The notes: generated by a model from the letters alone, not told the origin. Numbered from the stretch's first letter, positions 53,496 through 62,478 are shown. The stretch: DNA of 64,000 bases from Microbacterium sp. LWS13-1.2 (GCF_040144835.1 NZ_CP151632.1:620001-684000), one strand, 5' to 3'. Translations and numbers: made by a program.

Positions 53496-54094
53496 TCCGG
53501 GTGCTTCTCGCGGACGACGAGGCGATGATCCGCTCCGCTCTGGCCGCCCTCCTGCGCCTCGAGCCCGACATCGAGGTCGTCGCGGAGTGCGCCGACGGAG
53601 ACGAAGCGGTGAGCGCAGCACTGCGCCTCTCCCCCGACGTCTGCCTGCTCGATCTCGAGATGCCGGGCCTGGACGGCGTCGAGGTCGCCGCACGGGTGAC
53701 GCGCAGCGTCGCCACGCGCTGCATCGTGGTGACGCGGCACGCGCGCCCCGGCGTACTGCGGCGAGCACTTGCGTCGGGCGTGTCGGGGTTCATCCCCAAG
53801 TCTCGCGGGGCCGACGAGGTGGCGGAGGTCATCCGACGAGTCGCGGCCGGCGGACGCTACGTCGACCCCGAGGTCGCCGCCGACGCGCTGAGCGACGAAC
53901 GCTGCCCGCTGACCGACCGCGAACTCGACGTTCTGCGCGCCGGACGGCGCGGAGAGACCACCGGGCAGATCGCTCGCACGCTCTCGCTCGCGCCCGGAAC
54001 CGTGCGCAACCACGTGTCGGCGGTGCTGAGCAAGCTCGCCGTGAGCACGCGCCAGCAGGCCGTCCTGCTCGCCGAGGAGCGCGGCTGGATCTGA
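53492..54094 (+). CDS. Response regulator, NarL/LuxR (DesR) type
   Basis: This is a 200-residue response regulator. The receiver domain has LLADDEAMIRS, the phospho-acceptor in LLDLEMPGLDG and the KSRGADEVAEVI region. The C-terminal LuxR helix-turn-helix reads LTDRELDVLRAGRRGETTGQ, then SLAPGTVRNHVSAVLSKL. The GTG start at 53492 overlaps the kinase stop, so the pair is translated together. Targets are unknown; none lies next to it. Confidence 0.94.
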   Translation: MIRVLLADDEAMIRSALAALLRLEPDIEVVAECADGDEAVSAALRLSPDVCLLDLEMPGLDGVEVAARVTRSVATRCIVVTRHARPGVLRRALASGVSGFIPKSRGADEVAEVIRRVAAGGRYVDPEVAADALSDERCPLTDRELDVLRAGRRGETTGQIARTLSLAPGTVRNHVSAVLSKLAVSTRQQAVLLAEERGWI

Positions 54095-54114
54095 ACCGGC
54101 CGGCGCGCCTCCGC

Positions 54115-54150
54115 AACGACGAAGGCCCCCGTTCGGGGGCCTTCGTCGTT
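54115..54150 (+). terminator. Terminator after the two-component operon
   Basis: A perfect 16-bp stem (54115-54130 with 54135-54150) closes a GTTC loop. The minus-strand tRNA begins 3 bp later, so it may serve both strands. Confidence 0.75.
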
Positions 54151-54153
54151 CTG

Positions 54154-54238
54154 TGCGCGAGGGGGGACTTGAACCCCCACGCCCTATACGGGCACTAGCA
54201 CCTCAAGCTAGCGCGTCTACCTATTCCGCCACCCGCGC
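54154..54238 (-). tRNA. tRNA-Leu, anticodon GAG
   Basis: The minus strand folds as a class II tRNA. The acceptor GCGCGGG pairs with CTCGCGC with one G-T pair. The anticodon stem CTAGC/GCTAG has loop TTGAGGT (anticodon GAG), followed by a long variable arm and the T-loop GTTCAAGTC. CCA is not encoded. It decodes CUC and CUU. Confidence 0.95.
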
Positions 54239-54319
54239 AAGTGGTTTCCGGTTTCGCAACCGAGGAATGACATTACCACGTCACCCGAGGTTCAACGAAT
54301 CGCTCGGCACCCGGGCGCG

Positions 54320-55408
54320 TCACCCCATCGAGACGCCGAAGAGCAGCCCGAGGAGGTACGTGACGGCGGCGGCGCCGAATCCGATGGCCAGCTGCCGCAG
54401 CGCCCGGCGGAGCGGCGGAGCGCCTGACAGCAGGCCCACCGCTGCGCCGGTCGACATGAGAGCGATTCCGACGAGCACCAGCGCGACAATGACGGCGGCG
54501 AGGCCCGAGAGCCCGAAGATCCAGGGCAGCACCGGGATGATCGCGCCGGACGCGAAGAAGAGGAAGCTCGACACCGCCGCGGCCCACGCGCTGCCGACGA
54601 CCTCGCCGTGATCGGCGACGACGATCGGCCCGGTGTCCGCGCTGCCCCGCCCGGCGGACCGCGCCGCCTCCACGACGCGCCTCGCGCGAGCGAATGCTTC
54701 GGCCTCCGGCATCCCGCGCGTCCGGTACACGAGCGCCAGCTCGTTGGCGTCGATGTCGAGATGCGGGATCCCGCTGTCGGCGAAGTCGCTCGGTTCGGCG
54801 GCGGCCAGGAGCTCGCGCTGCGACCGCACCGAGACGAACTCGCCCGCGCCCATCGACAACGCGCCCGCGAGGAGGCCGGCGATGCCGCTGAAGAGCACGA
54901 ACTGGCTCGATACGCCGGTCGCTCCGATGCCCATCACGAGGGCGAGGTTCGACACCAGGCCGTCGTTCGCGCCGAAGACCGCCGCCCGGAAGGTCCCCGA
55001 CAGACGGCGGCGGCCGCGCGCGGCGAGGCCGCGCACGACCTCGTGGTGCACCTTCTCGTCCGCCGCCATCGTGGCGGTCGCGAACGGCTCGTCGTCGTAC
55101 GGCGAGCGCGCCTCGGCGTTCTGCGCGAGGGCCAGCACGAAGATCGACCCGAAACTCTTCGCCATCCAGCCGAGCAGTCGCGTGCGCACGTCGGGTCGCG
55201 GCAGCCGGGCGGGCTCCGCCCCCAGCAGCCCGAGCCAGTGCGCCTCGTGGCGGCCCTCCGCCTCGGCGAGCGCGAGGAGGATCTCGCGCTCCTCGCCGGT
55301 GCGCCGACCCGCGAGCTCGCGGTACACGCGTGCCTCGGCGCGCTCGTTGACGAGATACGTCGCCCAGCGGCGCCGATCGCGATCGGTGGGTGCGGCGGGC
55401 GTGCTCAC
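54320..55408 (-). CDS. Rubrerythrin-like/VIT1 fusion, putative metal transporter
   Basis: This is a 362-residue protein with an N-terminal soluble helical domain (about 1-140) rich in Glu and His pairs such as GRHEAHW and DEKVHHEVV, resembling a rubrerythrin/ferritin-like diiron fold. The C-terminal part is a VIT1/CCC1-type membrane domain with GANDGLVSNLALVMG and ALSMGAGEFVSVRSQ. The combination resembles the MbfA iron exporter group. GTG 55408 fits a GGAGGC site; a TAGCGT hexamer at 55440-55445 is the probable -10 box. Confidence 0.87.
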   Translation of the reverse strand: MSTPAAPTDRDRRRWATYLVNERAEARVYRELAGRRTGEEREILLALAEAEGRHEAHWLGLLGAEPARLPRPDVRTRLLGWMAKSFGSIFVLALAQNAEARSPYDDEPFATATMAADEKVHHEVVRGLAARGRRRLSGTFRAAVFGANDGLVSNLALVMGIGATGVSSQFVLFSGIAGLLAGALSMGAGEFVSVRSQRELLAAAEPSDFADSGIPHLDIDANELALVYRTRGMPEAEAFARARRVVEAARSAGRGSADTGPIVVADHGEVVGSAWAAAVSSFLFFASGAIIPVLPWIFGLSGLAAVIVALVLVGIALMSTGAAVGLLSGAPPLRRALRQLAIGFGAAAVTYLLGLLFGVSMG

Positions 55409-55439
55409 GGAGCCTCCAGTCGAGGTGCGGGACCCGTCA

Positions 55440-55445
55440 ACGCTA
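55440..55445 (-). promoter_or_regulatory. Putative -10 box of the VIT1-fusion gene
   Basis: TAGCGT on the minus strand lies 31 bp before GTG 55408. It implies a short leader with the GGAGGC site. Confidence 0.35.
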
Positions 55446-55587
55446 GCCATCGTTCCGAGGGCGTCCGCGCCGAAATCGAGGATTGCCAGCATTTCGGGGC
55501 TCCGAACGGCTGCGTGATCGGCCCGTGCACGCGCGCTCGGCACGGGTCCACCCGGGATGGGGCTGGTGGTGCGGGCGGGCGCCCGCG

Positions 55588-57534
55588 TCAGGAGCGGACG
55601 CGCTTGCGCAGCACGTCGATCCGCGACTGCAGCTGCGCGACAGTGGCGTGCGACACCGCGGGGCCGCCGCAGATGCGCCGCAGCTCGGCGTGCACCAGCC
55701 CGTGCGCCTCGCCGGTCTGGCGGGCATAGAGGCCGACGAGGCTGTTGAGCAGCTGCCGCTGCTCCTTGAGTGTGCGGTGCAGGGCCTGAGGCAGAGCGGG
55801 CTGCTCCGGAGCGCCTTCCGACCCCGCCTGCTCAGCCTGGCGATCATGCGCTTCACGGGCGTGGCGGTGGCGGGTCTGGCGGGACTGCCGCTGCATGAGC
55901 AGCTCGTGCACGTGTTCGGGTTCGAGCAGGCCGGGGATGCCCAGGAACTCCTCCTCCTCGGGCGTGCCGGGAACGGCGAGCTGACCGAACTCCTTGCCGT
56001 CGAACAGCACCCGGTCGAAGTGTGCGAGCGAGCCGAGCGCCTGGTACGTGAACTCCTCGGTGAGCGCGTCCGACGCCTTGTCTTCGCGCTCGGCCGCGTC
56101 CATCAGGTCTTCTTCGGCGTTCCATTCGTCCTCGCCGGCACTGTCGCGGTCGAGCGCGTGATCGCGATGCCGCTCCATCTCGTTGGCGAGGCCGAGCAGC
56201 TGCGGCACGTTGGGAAGGAACACGCTCGCGGTCTCGCCACGGCGGCGGGCGCGCACGAAGCGGCCGATCGCCTGGGCGAAGAAGAGCGGAGTCGACGCGC
56301 TCGTGGCGTAGACGCCGACGGCGAGGCGGGGCACGTCCACGCCTTCCGACACCATCCGCACAGCGACCATCCACCGGCTCGTCGAGGCGGAGAACTCCTC
56401 GATGCGGCTCGACGCCTCGGCCTCGTCCGACAGCACCACCGTCGGAGCCTCGCCGCTGATCTCGCGCAGGATCGCGGCGTACGCGCGCGCGGCGGTCTGG
56501 TCCGTCGCGATCACCAGTCCGCCGGCATCCGGCACGTGCTCGCGCACTTCGGTGAGGCGCCGGTCGGCCGATCGGAGTACCGCGGGAATCCAGTCGCCCT
56601 CCGGGTCGAGCGCGGTGCGCCAGGCCTGCGAGGTGATGTCCTTGGTGTTGTCCTGCCCGAGATGCGCCTCCATCTCGTCGCCGGTCTTGGTGCGCCACCG
56701 CATGTGGCCCGCGTACACGAGGAAGATCACAGGGCGGACCACGCCGTCCTCGAGCGCGCGGCGGTAGCCGTACGCGTAGTCGCTGCGCGAGACCCGGATG
56801 CCCTTGGGATCAGGGTGGTACTCGACGAACGGGATCGGCGCGGTGTCGCTGCGGAACGGTGTTCCGCTGAGGAGCAGACGCCGGGTCGCGCGTGCGTAGG
56901 CCTCGCGCAGCGCGTCGCCCCAGCTCAGCGCGTCGCCGCCATGGTGCACCTCGTCGAGGATCACCAGCGTGCGCGCGTCCATCGTCAGACGCTGATGGAC
57001 GGATGCCTTCACCGCGACCTGCGCGTACGTCACGGCGACGCCGTGGTACTGGCGTGCCGGGGCGACGTGACGGTTGCTGAAGGCGGGGTCGAGGCGGATG
57101 CCGACGCGGGCCGCGGCATCCGCCCACTGGGTCTTGAGGTGCTCGGTCGGCGCGACCACGACGACGCGGTTGACGATGCGGCGCCGCAGGAGCTCGCTCG
57201 CCAGGCGCAGGGCGAACGTCGTCTTGCCGGCGCCCGGCGTCGCCGCCGCGAGGAAGTCGCGCGGACCGCCGCCGGGTCCGTCGGGGCCGTCCATCCCGAA
57301 GTACAGGTCGAGCGCCTCGGCCTGCCAAGCACGCAGGCGCTGGGCGGTGCCCCACGGTGCGCGCTGCGGGTAGGTCGGCGACAGGTGCTCGGCTGCGAAG
57401 CTGCCGATGTGCGGCTCGGCGATGTGCGGCTCGGCGCTGTGCGGCTCGGCGCTGTGCGGATCGGCGCTGTGCGGATCGGCGATCGGGGTCGAGGGGGACG
57501 CGACGTGCGCTTCGATCGTCGTTTCGTCCGTCAC
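55588..57534 (-). CDS. DEAD/DEAH-box superfamily II helicase
   Basis: This is a 648-residue helicase related to the SSL2/RAD25-like COG1061 group. Motif I is AAATPGAGKTTFALRL, motif II ILDEVHHGGD, motif III LLSGTPFRSD, and motif VI QAIGRFVRARR. The N terminus has five pentapeptide repeats (ADPHS, AEPHI types) from five tandem 15-bp units. GGGAGG seven bases before GTG 57534 sets the start. The role may be in DNA repair or restriction-type transactions; nothing nearby narrows it. Confidence 0.9.
   Translation of the reverse strand: MTDETTIEAHVASPSTPIADPHSADPHSAEPHSAEPHIAEPHIGSFAAEHLSPTYPQRAPWGTAQRLRAWQAEALDLYFGMDGPDGPGGGPRDFLAAATPGAGKTTFALRLASELLRRRIVNRVVVVAPTEHLKTQWADAAARVGIRLDPAFSNRHVAPARQYHGVAVTYAQVAVKASVHQRLTMDARTLVILDEVHHGGDALSWGDALREAYARATRRLLLSGTPFRSDTAPIPFVEYHPDPKGIRVSRSDYAYGYRRALEDGVVRPVIFLVYAGHMRWRTKTGDEMEAHLGQDNTKDITSQAWRTALDPEGDWIPAVLRSADRRLTEVREHVPDAGGLVIATDQTAARAYAAILREISGEAPTVVLSDEAEASSRIEEFSASTSRWMVAVRMVSEGVDVPRLAVGVYATSASTPLFFAQAIGRFVRARRRGETASVFLPNVPQLLGLANEMERHRDHALDRDSAGEDEWNAEEDLMDAAEREDKASDALTEEFTYQALGSLAHFDRVLFDGKEFGQLAVPGTPEEEEFLGIPGLLEPEHVHELLMQRQSRQTRHRHAREAHDRQAEQAGSEGAPEQPALPQALHRTLKEQRQLLNSLVGLYARQTGEAHGLVHAELRRICGGPAVSHATVAQLQSRIDVLRKRVRS
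57406..57480. repeat. Five tandem 15-bp repeats in the helicase gene
   Basis: Five units of 15 bp (GATGTGCGGCTCGGC and variants with GCTGTG or GGATCGGC) lie end to end. In frame they encode a pentapeptide, A-D/E-P-H-S/I, repeated five times in the N terminus of the helicase. Confidence 0.9.
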
Positions 57535-57610
57535 CGAATGCACCTCCCCCGTAGACAACGAGTCACCACGATAGACGACCGGCACGACATCGAGGGTCGG
57601 CGACCGGGGG

Positions 57611-57616
57611 TAGCCT
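57611..57616 (+). promoter_or_regulatory. Putative -10 box of the second SGNH hydrolase gene
   Basis: TAGCCT lies 34 bp before ATG 57651. A purine-rich GAGGAACGGAAGA follows. Confidence 0.35.
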
Positions 57617-57650
57617 GATTCTCGGTCACGAGCCGAGGAACGGAAGACGG

Positions 57651-58541
57651 ATGCCCACGACAGAAGATCCCCGCGCTCCCTACGCCGAGAACGCCGAGAC
57701 GCACCCCTGGCGGCGCTATGTCGCCCTGGGCGACTCGTTCACCGAGGGGGTGGGCGATCGCGAGCCGGCGGCGCCGAACGGCGTCCGGGGGTGGGCGGAC
57801 CGGGTCGCCGAGGTGCTGTCGGAGCAGGTGGACGACTTCGCGTACGCCAATCTCGCCGTCCGCGGGCGCCTCATCTCGCAGATCGTCCACGAACAGGTGG
57901 AGCCGGCCATCGCCCTCAAGCCCGACCTCGTGACGTTCTCGGCGGGCGGCAACGACGTCATCCGCCCGAACGGCGACCCCGACCGGGTCGCGCAACTCTT
58001 CGAGGACGCCGTCGTGCGGCTCTCGCGCGACCACGCCACGGTGGTCGTCTTCACGGGCATCGACACCGCGTTCACGCCGGTCTTCCGCGGTATCCGGGGC
58101 AAGGTCGCCATCTACAACGAGAACATCCGTGCGATAGCCGACCGGTACGACTGCATCGTGGCGGACCAGTGGGCGCTGAAAGAGGTGCAGGACATGCGCT
58201 TCTTCGATGACGACCGTCTGCACTACAACACCCTCGGCCATCACGAGGTGGCGCGCATGGTGCTGCGGGCGCTGAACGTCCCGAACGACCTGCAGCCGAT
58301 GCAGCCCGACCCGCTCCCCCTCCGCACGTGGCGCGAGGCGCGCGCGGTCGACCTGGTGTGGGCGCGGGAGTACTTGGTGCCGTGGGTGCTGCGGCGCGTG
58401 CGTCACCAGTCGTCGGGCGATCATGTGACGGCCAAGCGCCCCGACCCGCTGCCGGTCATCACGCTGGCGCCCGGGCAGCAGGGTTCCCGTTCGGCGCCCA
58501 CGGGCGACGCGGACCTCGCGGACCGCCCCGAGGAGGTCTGA
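57651..58541 (+). CDS. SGNH/GDSL family hydrolase
   Basis: This is a 296-residue SGNH esterase or lipase, paralogous to the protein at 18622-19386. Block I is ALGDSFTEGVGD, block III is SAGGNDVIRP, and block V is DDRLHYNTLGHH. It has a longer C-terminal extension with a basic, Gly/Ala-rich tail than its paralogue. No signal peptide. Its neighbour downstream is an SDR gene starting 1 bp after the stop, so the two are co-transcribed. Confidence 0.92.
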   Translation: MPTTEDPRAPYAENAETHPWRRYVALGDSFTEGVGDREPAAPNGVRGWADRVAEVLSEQVDDFAYANLAVRGRLISQIVHEQVEPAIALKPDLVTFSAGGNDVIRPNGDPDRVAQLFEDAVVRLSRDHATVVVFTGIDTAFTPVFRGIRGKVAIYNENIRAIADRYDCIVADQWALKEVQDMRFFDDDRLHYNTLGHHEVARMVLRALNVPNDLQPMQPDPLPLRTWREARAVDLVWAREYLVPWVLRRVRHQSSGDHVTAKRPDPLPVITLAPGQQGSRSAPTGDADLADRPEEV

Positions 58542-58542
58542 G

Positions 58543-59232
58543 GTGGCGACCCATCTCGTCACCGGAGCGGGATCCGGGATCGGTGCGGCGCTCGCCGAGC
58601 GGCTCGCCGAGCGCGGTGACGACCTCTGGCTGCTCGTGCGCGATGCCGGTCGCGCCGTACAGCTGCGCGAACGCTTTCCCGACGCGCAGACTCTCGTGGG
58701 CGACCTCTCCGACCCGGCACGCCTGTCGTGGGCGTTCAGTCACCAGAGCGTGCCGCCGCAGCTCGACTCGCTGATCCACGTGGCCGGCGTCGTCGAGCTC
58801 GGCGCCGTCGGCGAGACGCCCGTCGCGACCTGGCAGCATCAGCTGAACGTGAACGCCGTCTCGCCCGCCGAGCTGACGCGGCTGATGCTTCCCGCCCTGC
58901 GCGCCGCGCGCGGGCGCGTGGTATTCGTGAACTCGGGCGCCGGGCTGCGGGTGAGTCCCGAATGGAGCTCGTACGCCGCGAGCAAGTTCGCGGTCCGCGC
59001 CATCGCCGATGCGCTCCGTGAGGAGGAGCGCGCCCACGGCGTGCGCGTGACGACGGTGTACCCGGGACGCACGGCGACGCCCATGCAGGAGAAGGTGCAC
59101 CAGCAGGAGGGCGCGGATTATGACGCCTCCCAGTGGATCGAGCCGGCGTCGGTCGTCTCCGCGATCCTCGCAGCGCTGGATCTGCCACGGGATGCGGACC
59201 TCACCGAGCTGACGATCCGCCCGGGCGCCTGA
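58543..59232 (+). CDS. Short-chain dehydrogenase/reductase
   Basis: This is a 229-residue classic SDR. The cofactor site is TGAGSGIGAALAERLAERG near the start, the catalytic Tyr and Lys lie in SSYAASKFAVRAI, and the PGRTATPM loop follows. It is co-transcribed with an SGNH hydrolase and starts from GTG 58543. Substrate unknown. Unlike the SDR at 34576, it has a full active site. Confidence 0.93.
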   Translation: MATHLVTGAGSGIGAALAERLAERGDDLWLLVRDAGRAVQLRERFPDAQTLVGDLSDPARLSWAFSHQSVPPQLDSLIHVAGVVELGAVGETPVATWQHQLNVNAVSPAELTRLMLPALRAARGRVVFVNSGAGLRVSPEWSSYAASKFAVRAIADALREEERAHGVRVTTVYPGRTATPMQEKVHQQEGADYDASQWIEPASVVSAILAALDLPRDADLTELTIRPGA

Positions 59233-59273
59233 GCGGACGCCGCCCCGCCGGCGTGACCTCGGCGCGACGCAGG

Positions 59274-60077
59274 TCAGCGCGTCCGCAGCTCCCACAGCGC
59301 GACCGCGCTCGCCGCAGCCACGTTGAGCGAGTCCACGCCCGCGGTCATCGGAATCGTGACGACCGTGTCGGCGACCTGGAGCGCGCTGCGGGACAGGCCG
59401 TTCCCCTCAGCGCCCAGCATCAGCGCGACCCGCTCGGGCCGCCGAGCGCTGAACTCGTCGAGCGCGACGGCGTCGTGGGCGAGCGCGAGGGCTGCGAGCG
59501 TGAACCCGGACTCGTGCAGCACGGCACCCGCTTCTCTCCACTCGGGCAGCCTCGTCCACGGCACCTGGAACACCGTCCCCATGCTCACCCGCACACTGCG
59601 CCGGTACAGCGGGTCGGCGCAGCGCGGGCTGACGAGCACCGCATCGGCGCCGAGCCCGGCGGCCGCGCGGAAGATGGCGCCGACATTGGTGTGGTCGACG
59701 ATGTCCTCGAGCACGACGACGAGCCGTGCGCCGGCGACAACCTCGGCGACGGTCGGCAGCTCCGGCCGATGCATCGACGCGAGGGCGCCCCGGTGCACGG
59801 CGTAGCCGGTGAGGGCTTCGGCGATCTCCGGAGCGACGACGTAGACCGGCACCGCTGTGTCGGCGAGCACCTGCTCGATATCGCCGAGCCACTTCTCCTG
59901 CACGAGCACCGATCGCGGGCGATGCCCCGCCCGGAGCGCGCGCGCGATGACCTTGGCGGACTCGGCGATGTACAGGCCGCCTTCGGGCTCGAGCACGCGC
60001 CGGAGCGCGACATCGGTGAGATCGCGGTAGTCCGCGAGTCGTTCATCCGCGGCGTCGGTGATGTGGATCGCGTGCAT
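59274..60077 (-). CDS. SpoU/TrmH family RNA 2'-O-methyltransferase
   Basis: This is a 267-residue SPOUT-class methyltransferase for a rRNA or tRNA ribose. The N-terminal substrate-binding domain (SAKVIARALRAGHRPRSVLV) is followed by motif 1 EDIVDHTNVGAIFRAAAGLG, SMGTVFQVP, motif 2 GAEGNGLS and motif 3 IPMTAGVDSLNVAAASAVAL. The ATG at 60077 has a weak GACGAT 7 bp upstream. Its RNA target is not predictable. Confidence 0.93.
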   Translation of the reverse strand: MHAIHITDAADERLADYRDLTDVALRRVLEPEGGLYIAESAKVIARALRAGHRPRSVLVQEKWLGDIEQVLADTAVPVYVVAPEIAEALTGYAVHRGALASMHRPELPTVAEVVAGARLVVVLEDIVDHTNVGAIFRAAAGLGADAVLVSPRCADPLYRRSVRVSMGTVFQVPWTRLPEWREAGAVLHESGFTLAALALAHDAVALDEFSARRPERVALMLGAEGNGLSRSALQVADTVVTIPMTAGVDSLNVAAASAVALWELRTR

Positions 60078-60106
60078 CGGGTCCCATCGTCGCACGCGCC
60101 GACGGC

Positions 60107-60880
60107 TCAGACGCGCGTGCCGACCGCCGTCCAGGCCCGAGCCGTCACCGCGAAGGGCCCGTCGCCGAGCTCCTCGCGCAGGGCGCGCTCCAGCCGGGCC
60201 ACGCCGACCGCATCGAGTGTCGCGACATAACGCCCCGCCGGCCCGACGCCGAGGAGGAAAGGCTGCCACCAGTCGTCGAAGCCGCGCAGCGCCACGGTGC
60301 TCTCGACGACCGTCTGCGTCACGTCCCCGAGGCCCGCGCGCTCGAAGATCTCGACCAGCTGTCCTTCGGCGGCACCGCTGAGGGAAGCCTCGCCGCGTAC
60401 ACCGGCGTCGAGACGGCGCGCGATGCGCCAGAAGTCCGAGAGGGGCCCACCGCCCCCGGCGTGATCCCACACGCACGCCGAGACACGTCCGCCGACGGCG
60501 GTCACGCGCGCCATCTGACCGACGCCCCGCACCGGATCGGTCATGAAGTGCACGACGAGCTGCGCGAGCGCTGCCCCGAACTCCCCGTCGCCGAACGGGA
60601 GGTCCTCGGCGGCGGCCACGCGCACATCCGCGCCGGGGCAGGCCTCGGCGGTCGCCGCTGCGAACACCGGCTCGGGATCCACCGCGCTCACTGCCGCCGC
60701 TCCCCGGCGTCGCGCGAGCTCGAGCGTGAGCATGCCCGGTCCGCAGCCGACGTCCAGCACACGTGTCCCGGGGTGCACGCCTTCGAGCCCCACCGTGGCG
60801 AACGACACGGCCAGCGGCGCAGAGAAGCGGCCCATGAACCGCGCGTATGACTCCGCGCTGACACCGCCGAAGCTGCCCAC
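60107..60880 (-). CDS. Class I SAM-dependent methyltransferase
   Basis: This is a 257-residue Rossmann methyltransferase. SAM motif I is VLDVGCGPGMLTLEL near residue 50, followed by AVDPEP and AEDLPFGDGEFGAALAQ. It resembles the ubiquinone/biotin-type small-molecule methyltransferases. GTG 60880 has CAGGAT 6 bp upstream. Substrate unknown. Confidence 0.92.
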   Translation of the reverse strand: MGSFGGVSAESYARFMGRFSAPLAVSFATVGLEGVHPGTRVLDVGCGPGMLTLELARRRGAAAVSAVDPEPVFAAATAEACPGADVRVAAAEDLPFGDGEFGAALAQLVVHFMTDPVRGVGQMARVTAVGGRVSACVWDHAGGGGPLSDFWRIARRLDAGVRGEASLSGAAEGQLVEIFERAGLGDVTQTVVESTVALRGFDDWWQPFLLGVGPAGRYVATLDAVGVARLERALREELGDGPFAVTARAWTAVGTRV

Positions 60881-60886
60881 GCGCTC

Positions 60887-60892
60887 ATCCTG
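60887..60892 (-). promoter_or_regulatory. -10 box for leaderless methyltransferase gene
   Basis: CAGGAT on the minus strand ends 6 bp before GTG 60880; the first base departs from TANNNT. Confidence 0.35.
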
Positions 60893-60935
60893 GCACGCGG
60901 GGGGCCGCCGTAACATCCCGGAAAACCGAGAGGCC

Positions 60936-60941
60936 TACACT
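60936..60941 (+). promoter_or_regulatory. Putative -10 box of the sirtuin gene
   Basis: TACACT lies 20 bp before GTG 60962, with an AAGGGGGTG ribosome site between. Confidence 0.4.
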
Positions 60942-60961
60942 CGACGCGAAGGGGGTGCGCC

Positions 60962-61816
60962 GTGACGACGATTTCGCCCGGACTGGACGCCCGGACGACG
61001 GATGCCGTGGCTGAGGCGATCGCCACGCTCTCGGGCCGCCGCATCGCGGTGCTGACCGGCGCCGGCGTCTCCACGGATTCCGGCATCCCCGACTATCGCG
61101 GCGCGGGCGCACCGGTTCGGACGCCAATGACGGTCGAGCAGTTCCTCTCCAGCGACACCTCTCGGCGGCGGTACTGGGTGGGCAGCCACCTCGGCTGGAA
61201 GGCGTTCGCGGCGGCCGAGCCCAACCCCGGTCATCGGGCGATCGCCGGCCTCGAGGCGCGCGGACTCGCCACCGGTGTCGTCACGCAGAATGTCGACGGC
61301 CTTCACGTCCGGGCCGGCAGCCGGCGCGTGGTGGAGCTGCACGGCACGATGCGCCGCATCTTCTGCACGCACTGCGGGCAGGTGTTCGACCGCCGCGACC
61401 TCGCCCGCCGCGTCGAAGACGACAATCCGTGGATCCGCGTCCCCGAGAACGTCGCGCTGGGGCCTGACGGCGACGTGCTCCCCGAGAGCACCGAAGGATT
61501 CCGCATCCCGGCCTGCAGCGTGTGCGGCGGGATGCTGAAGCCCGACGTCGTCTTCTTCGGAGAGTTCATCCCGGCAGAGAAGTTCCGGGAAGCCGAACAG
61601 CTGGTACACACGAGCGGAGCCCTCCTCATCGCCGGTTCCTCGCTCGTCGTGAACTCCGGCATCCGACTCCTCGAGCGTGCGCGCCGCCGGCGCCTGCCGG
61701 TCGTGATCGTGAACCGCGGCGTCACCCGGGCCGACGCCCGAGCGTCGGTCAAGATCGACGCCGGCACGAGTGAGGTCCTCCGGGCACTGGCCGACGGCCT
61801 CCCGTCCCTCGCCTGA
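60962..61816 (+). CDS. Sir2 family NAD-dependent deacylase
   Basis: This is a 284-residue sirtuin that removes acyl groups from lysine using NAD. The NAD-binding motif TGAGVSTDSGIPDYRG is near residue 29, the catalytic region TQNVDGLH near 107, and four zinc cysteines occur in CTHCGQ and CSVCGG. GSSLVVNSG follows. AAGGGGG precedes GTG 60962. It is a single gene with unknown targets. Confidence 0.95.
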   Translation: MTTISPGLDARTTDAVAEAIATLSGRRIAVLTGAGVSTDSGIPDYRGAGAPVRTPMTVEQFLSSDTSRRRYWVGSHLGWKAFAAAEPNPGHRAIAGLEARGLATGVVTQNVDGLHVRAGSRRVVELHGTMRRIFCTHCGQVFDRRDLARRVEDDNPWIRVPENVALGPDGDVLPESTEGFRIPACSVCGGMLKPDVVFFGEFIPAEKFREAEQLVHTSGALLIAGSSLVVNSGIRLLERARRRRLPVVIVNRGVTRADARASVKIDAGTSEVLRALADGLPSLA

Positions 61817-61842
61817 CGCATCTCGCGTTCAGGCGGCCCGGG

Positions 61843-61848
61843 TAGGGT
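61843..61848 (+). promoter_or_regulatory. -10 box for leaderless histidine phosphatase gene
   Basis: TAGGGT ends 6 bp before ATG 61855. Confidence 0.55.
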
Positions 61849-61854
61849 CGTCGC

Positions 61855-62478
61855 ATGACCGCTCTCACCCTGATCCGCCACGGCGAGACCGACTGGAACC
61901 GCGATCGGCGGATCCAGGGTGCGACCGACATCCCCCTCAACGACACGGGCCGCTCGCAGGCCCGCGCCACCGCGGCCGTGCTGCGCGAGCGCCTCGGCGG
62001 TGTTGATCGACGGGCGGGGGTCGTGCCGGCGACGATCGTCTCGAGCGATCTCGCCCGTGCCCGCGAGACGGCCGAGATCATCGCCGCCGAACTGGACCTC
62101 GCCGCACCGCGGACCTATCGCGGACTGCGCGAGCGCTCGTACGGAGAGGCAGAGGGCATCGACGTGGAGGAGTTCCGCACCCGCTGGGGCGACTGGCACA
62201 GCGCCGAGGTTCCCGGAGCCGAGCCGTGGCCGGACCTGCGCAGGCGGGGCATCGCGGCTCTCGGCCGCGTGGTCCGCGATCATCGCCGCGAGACGGCGCC
62301 TGGGGCCGCGAACCTCATCGTCGTGAGTCACGGCGCGCTGATCCGGGAGCTGCTCCGCCACGCCACGGCCGGCGAGCTGCCGCCGGCGGGCGAACGCCTC
62401 GCCAACGGGTCGACGCACGACTTCGTCTACGAGCGCGACCACCTGCGGCTCATCGCCTACGCGGGTCTCGCGGTCTGA
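61855..62478 (+). CDS. Histidine phosphatase family protein
   Basis: This is a 207-residue member of the phosphoglycerate mutase-like histidine phosphatase superfamily. The catalytic RHGETDWN motif is near residue 8, followed by ERSYGEAEG, and the second histidine lies in VVSHGALIREL near 160. The exact substrate (phosphoglycerate, adenosylcobalamin phosphate or a broad range) is unclear. Leaderless start. Confidence 0.93.
   Translation: MTALTLIRHGETDWNRDRRIQGATDIPLNDTGRSQARATAAVLRERLGGVDRRAGVVPATIVSSDLARARETAEIIAAELDLAAPRTYRGLRERSYGEAEGIDVEEFRTRWGDWHSAEVPGAEPWPDLRRRGIAALGRVVRDHRRETAPGAANLIVVSHGALIRELLRHATAGELPPAGERLANGSTHDFVYERDHLRLIAYAGLAV

Noticed and set aside
57406..57480. CRISPR-like tandem repeats
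   Set aside because: Units are 15 bp, directly adjacent with no spacers, and in frame with the helicase gene.
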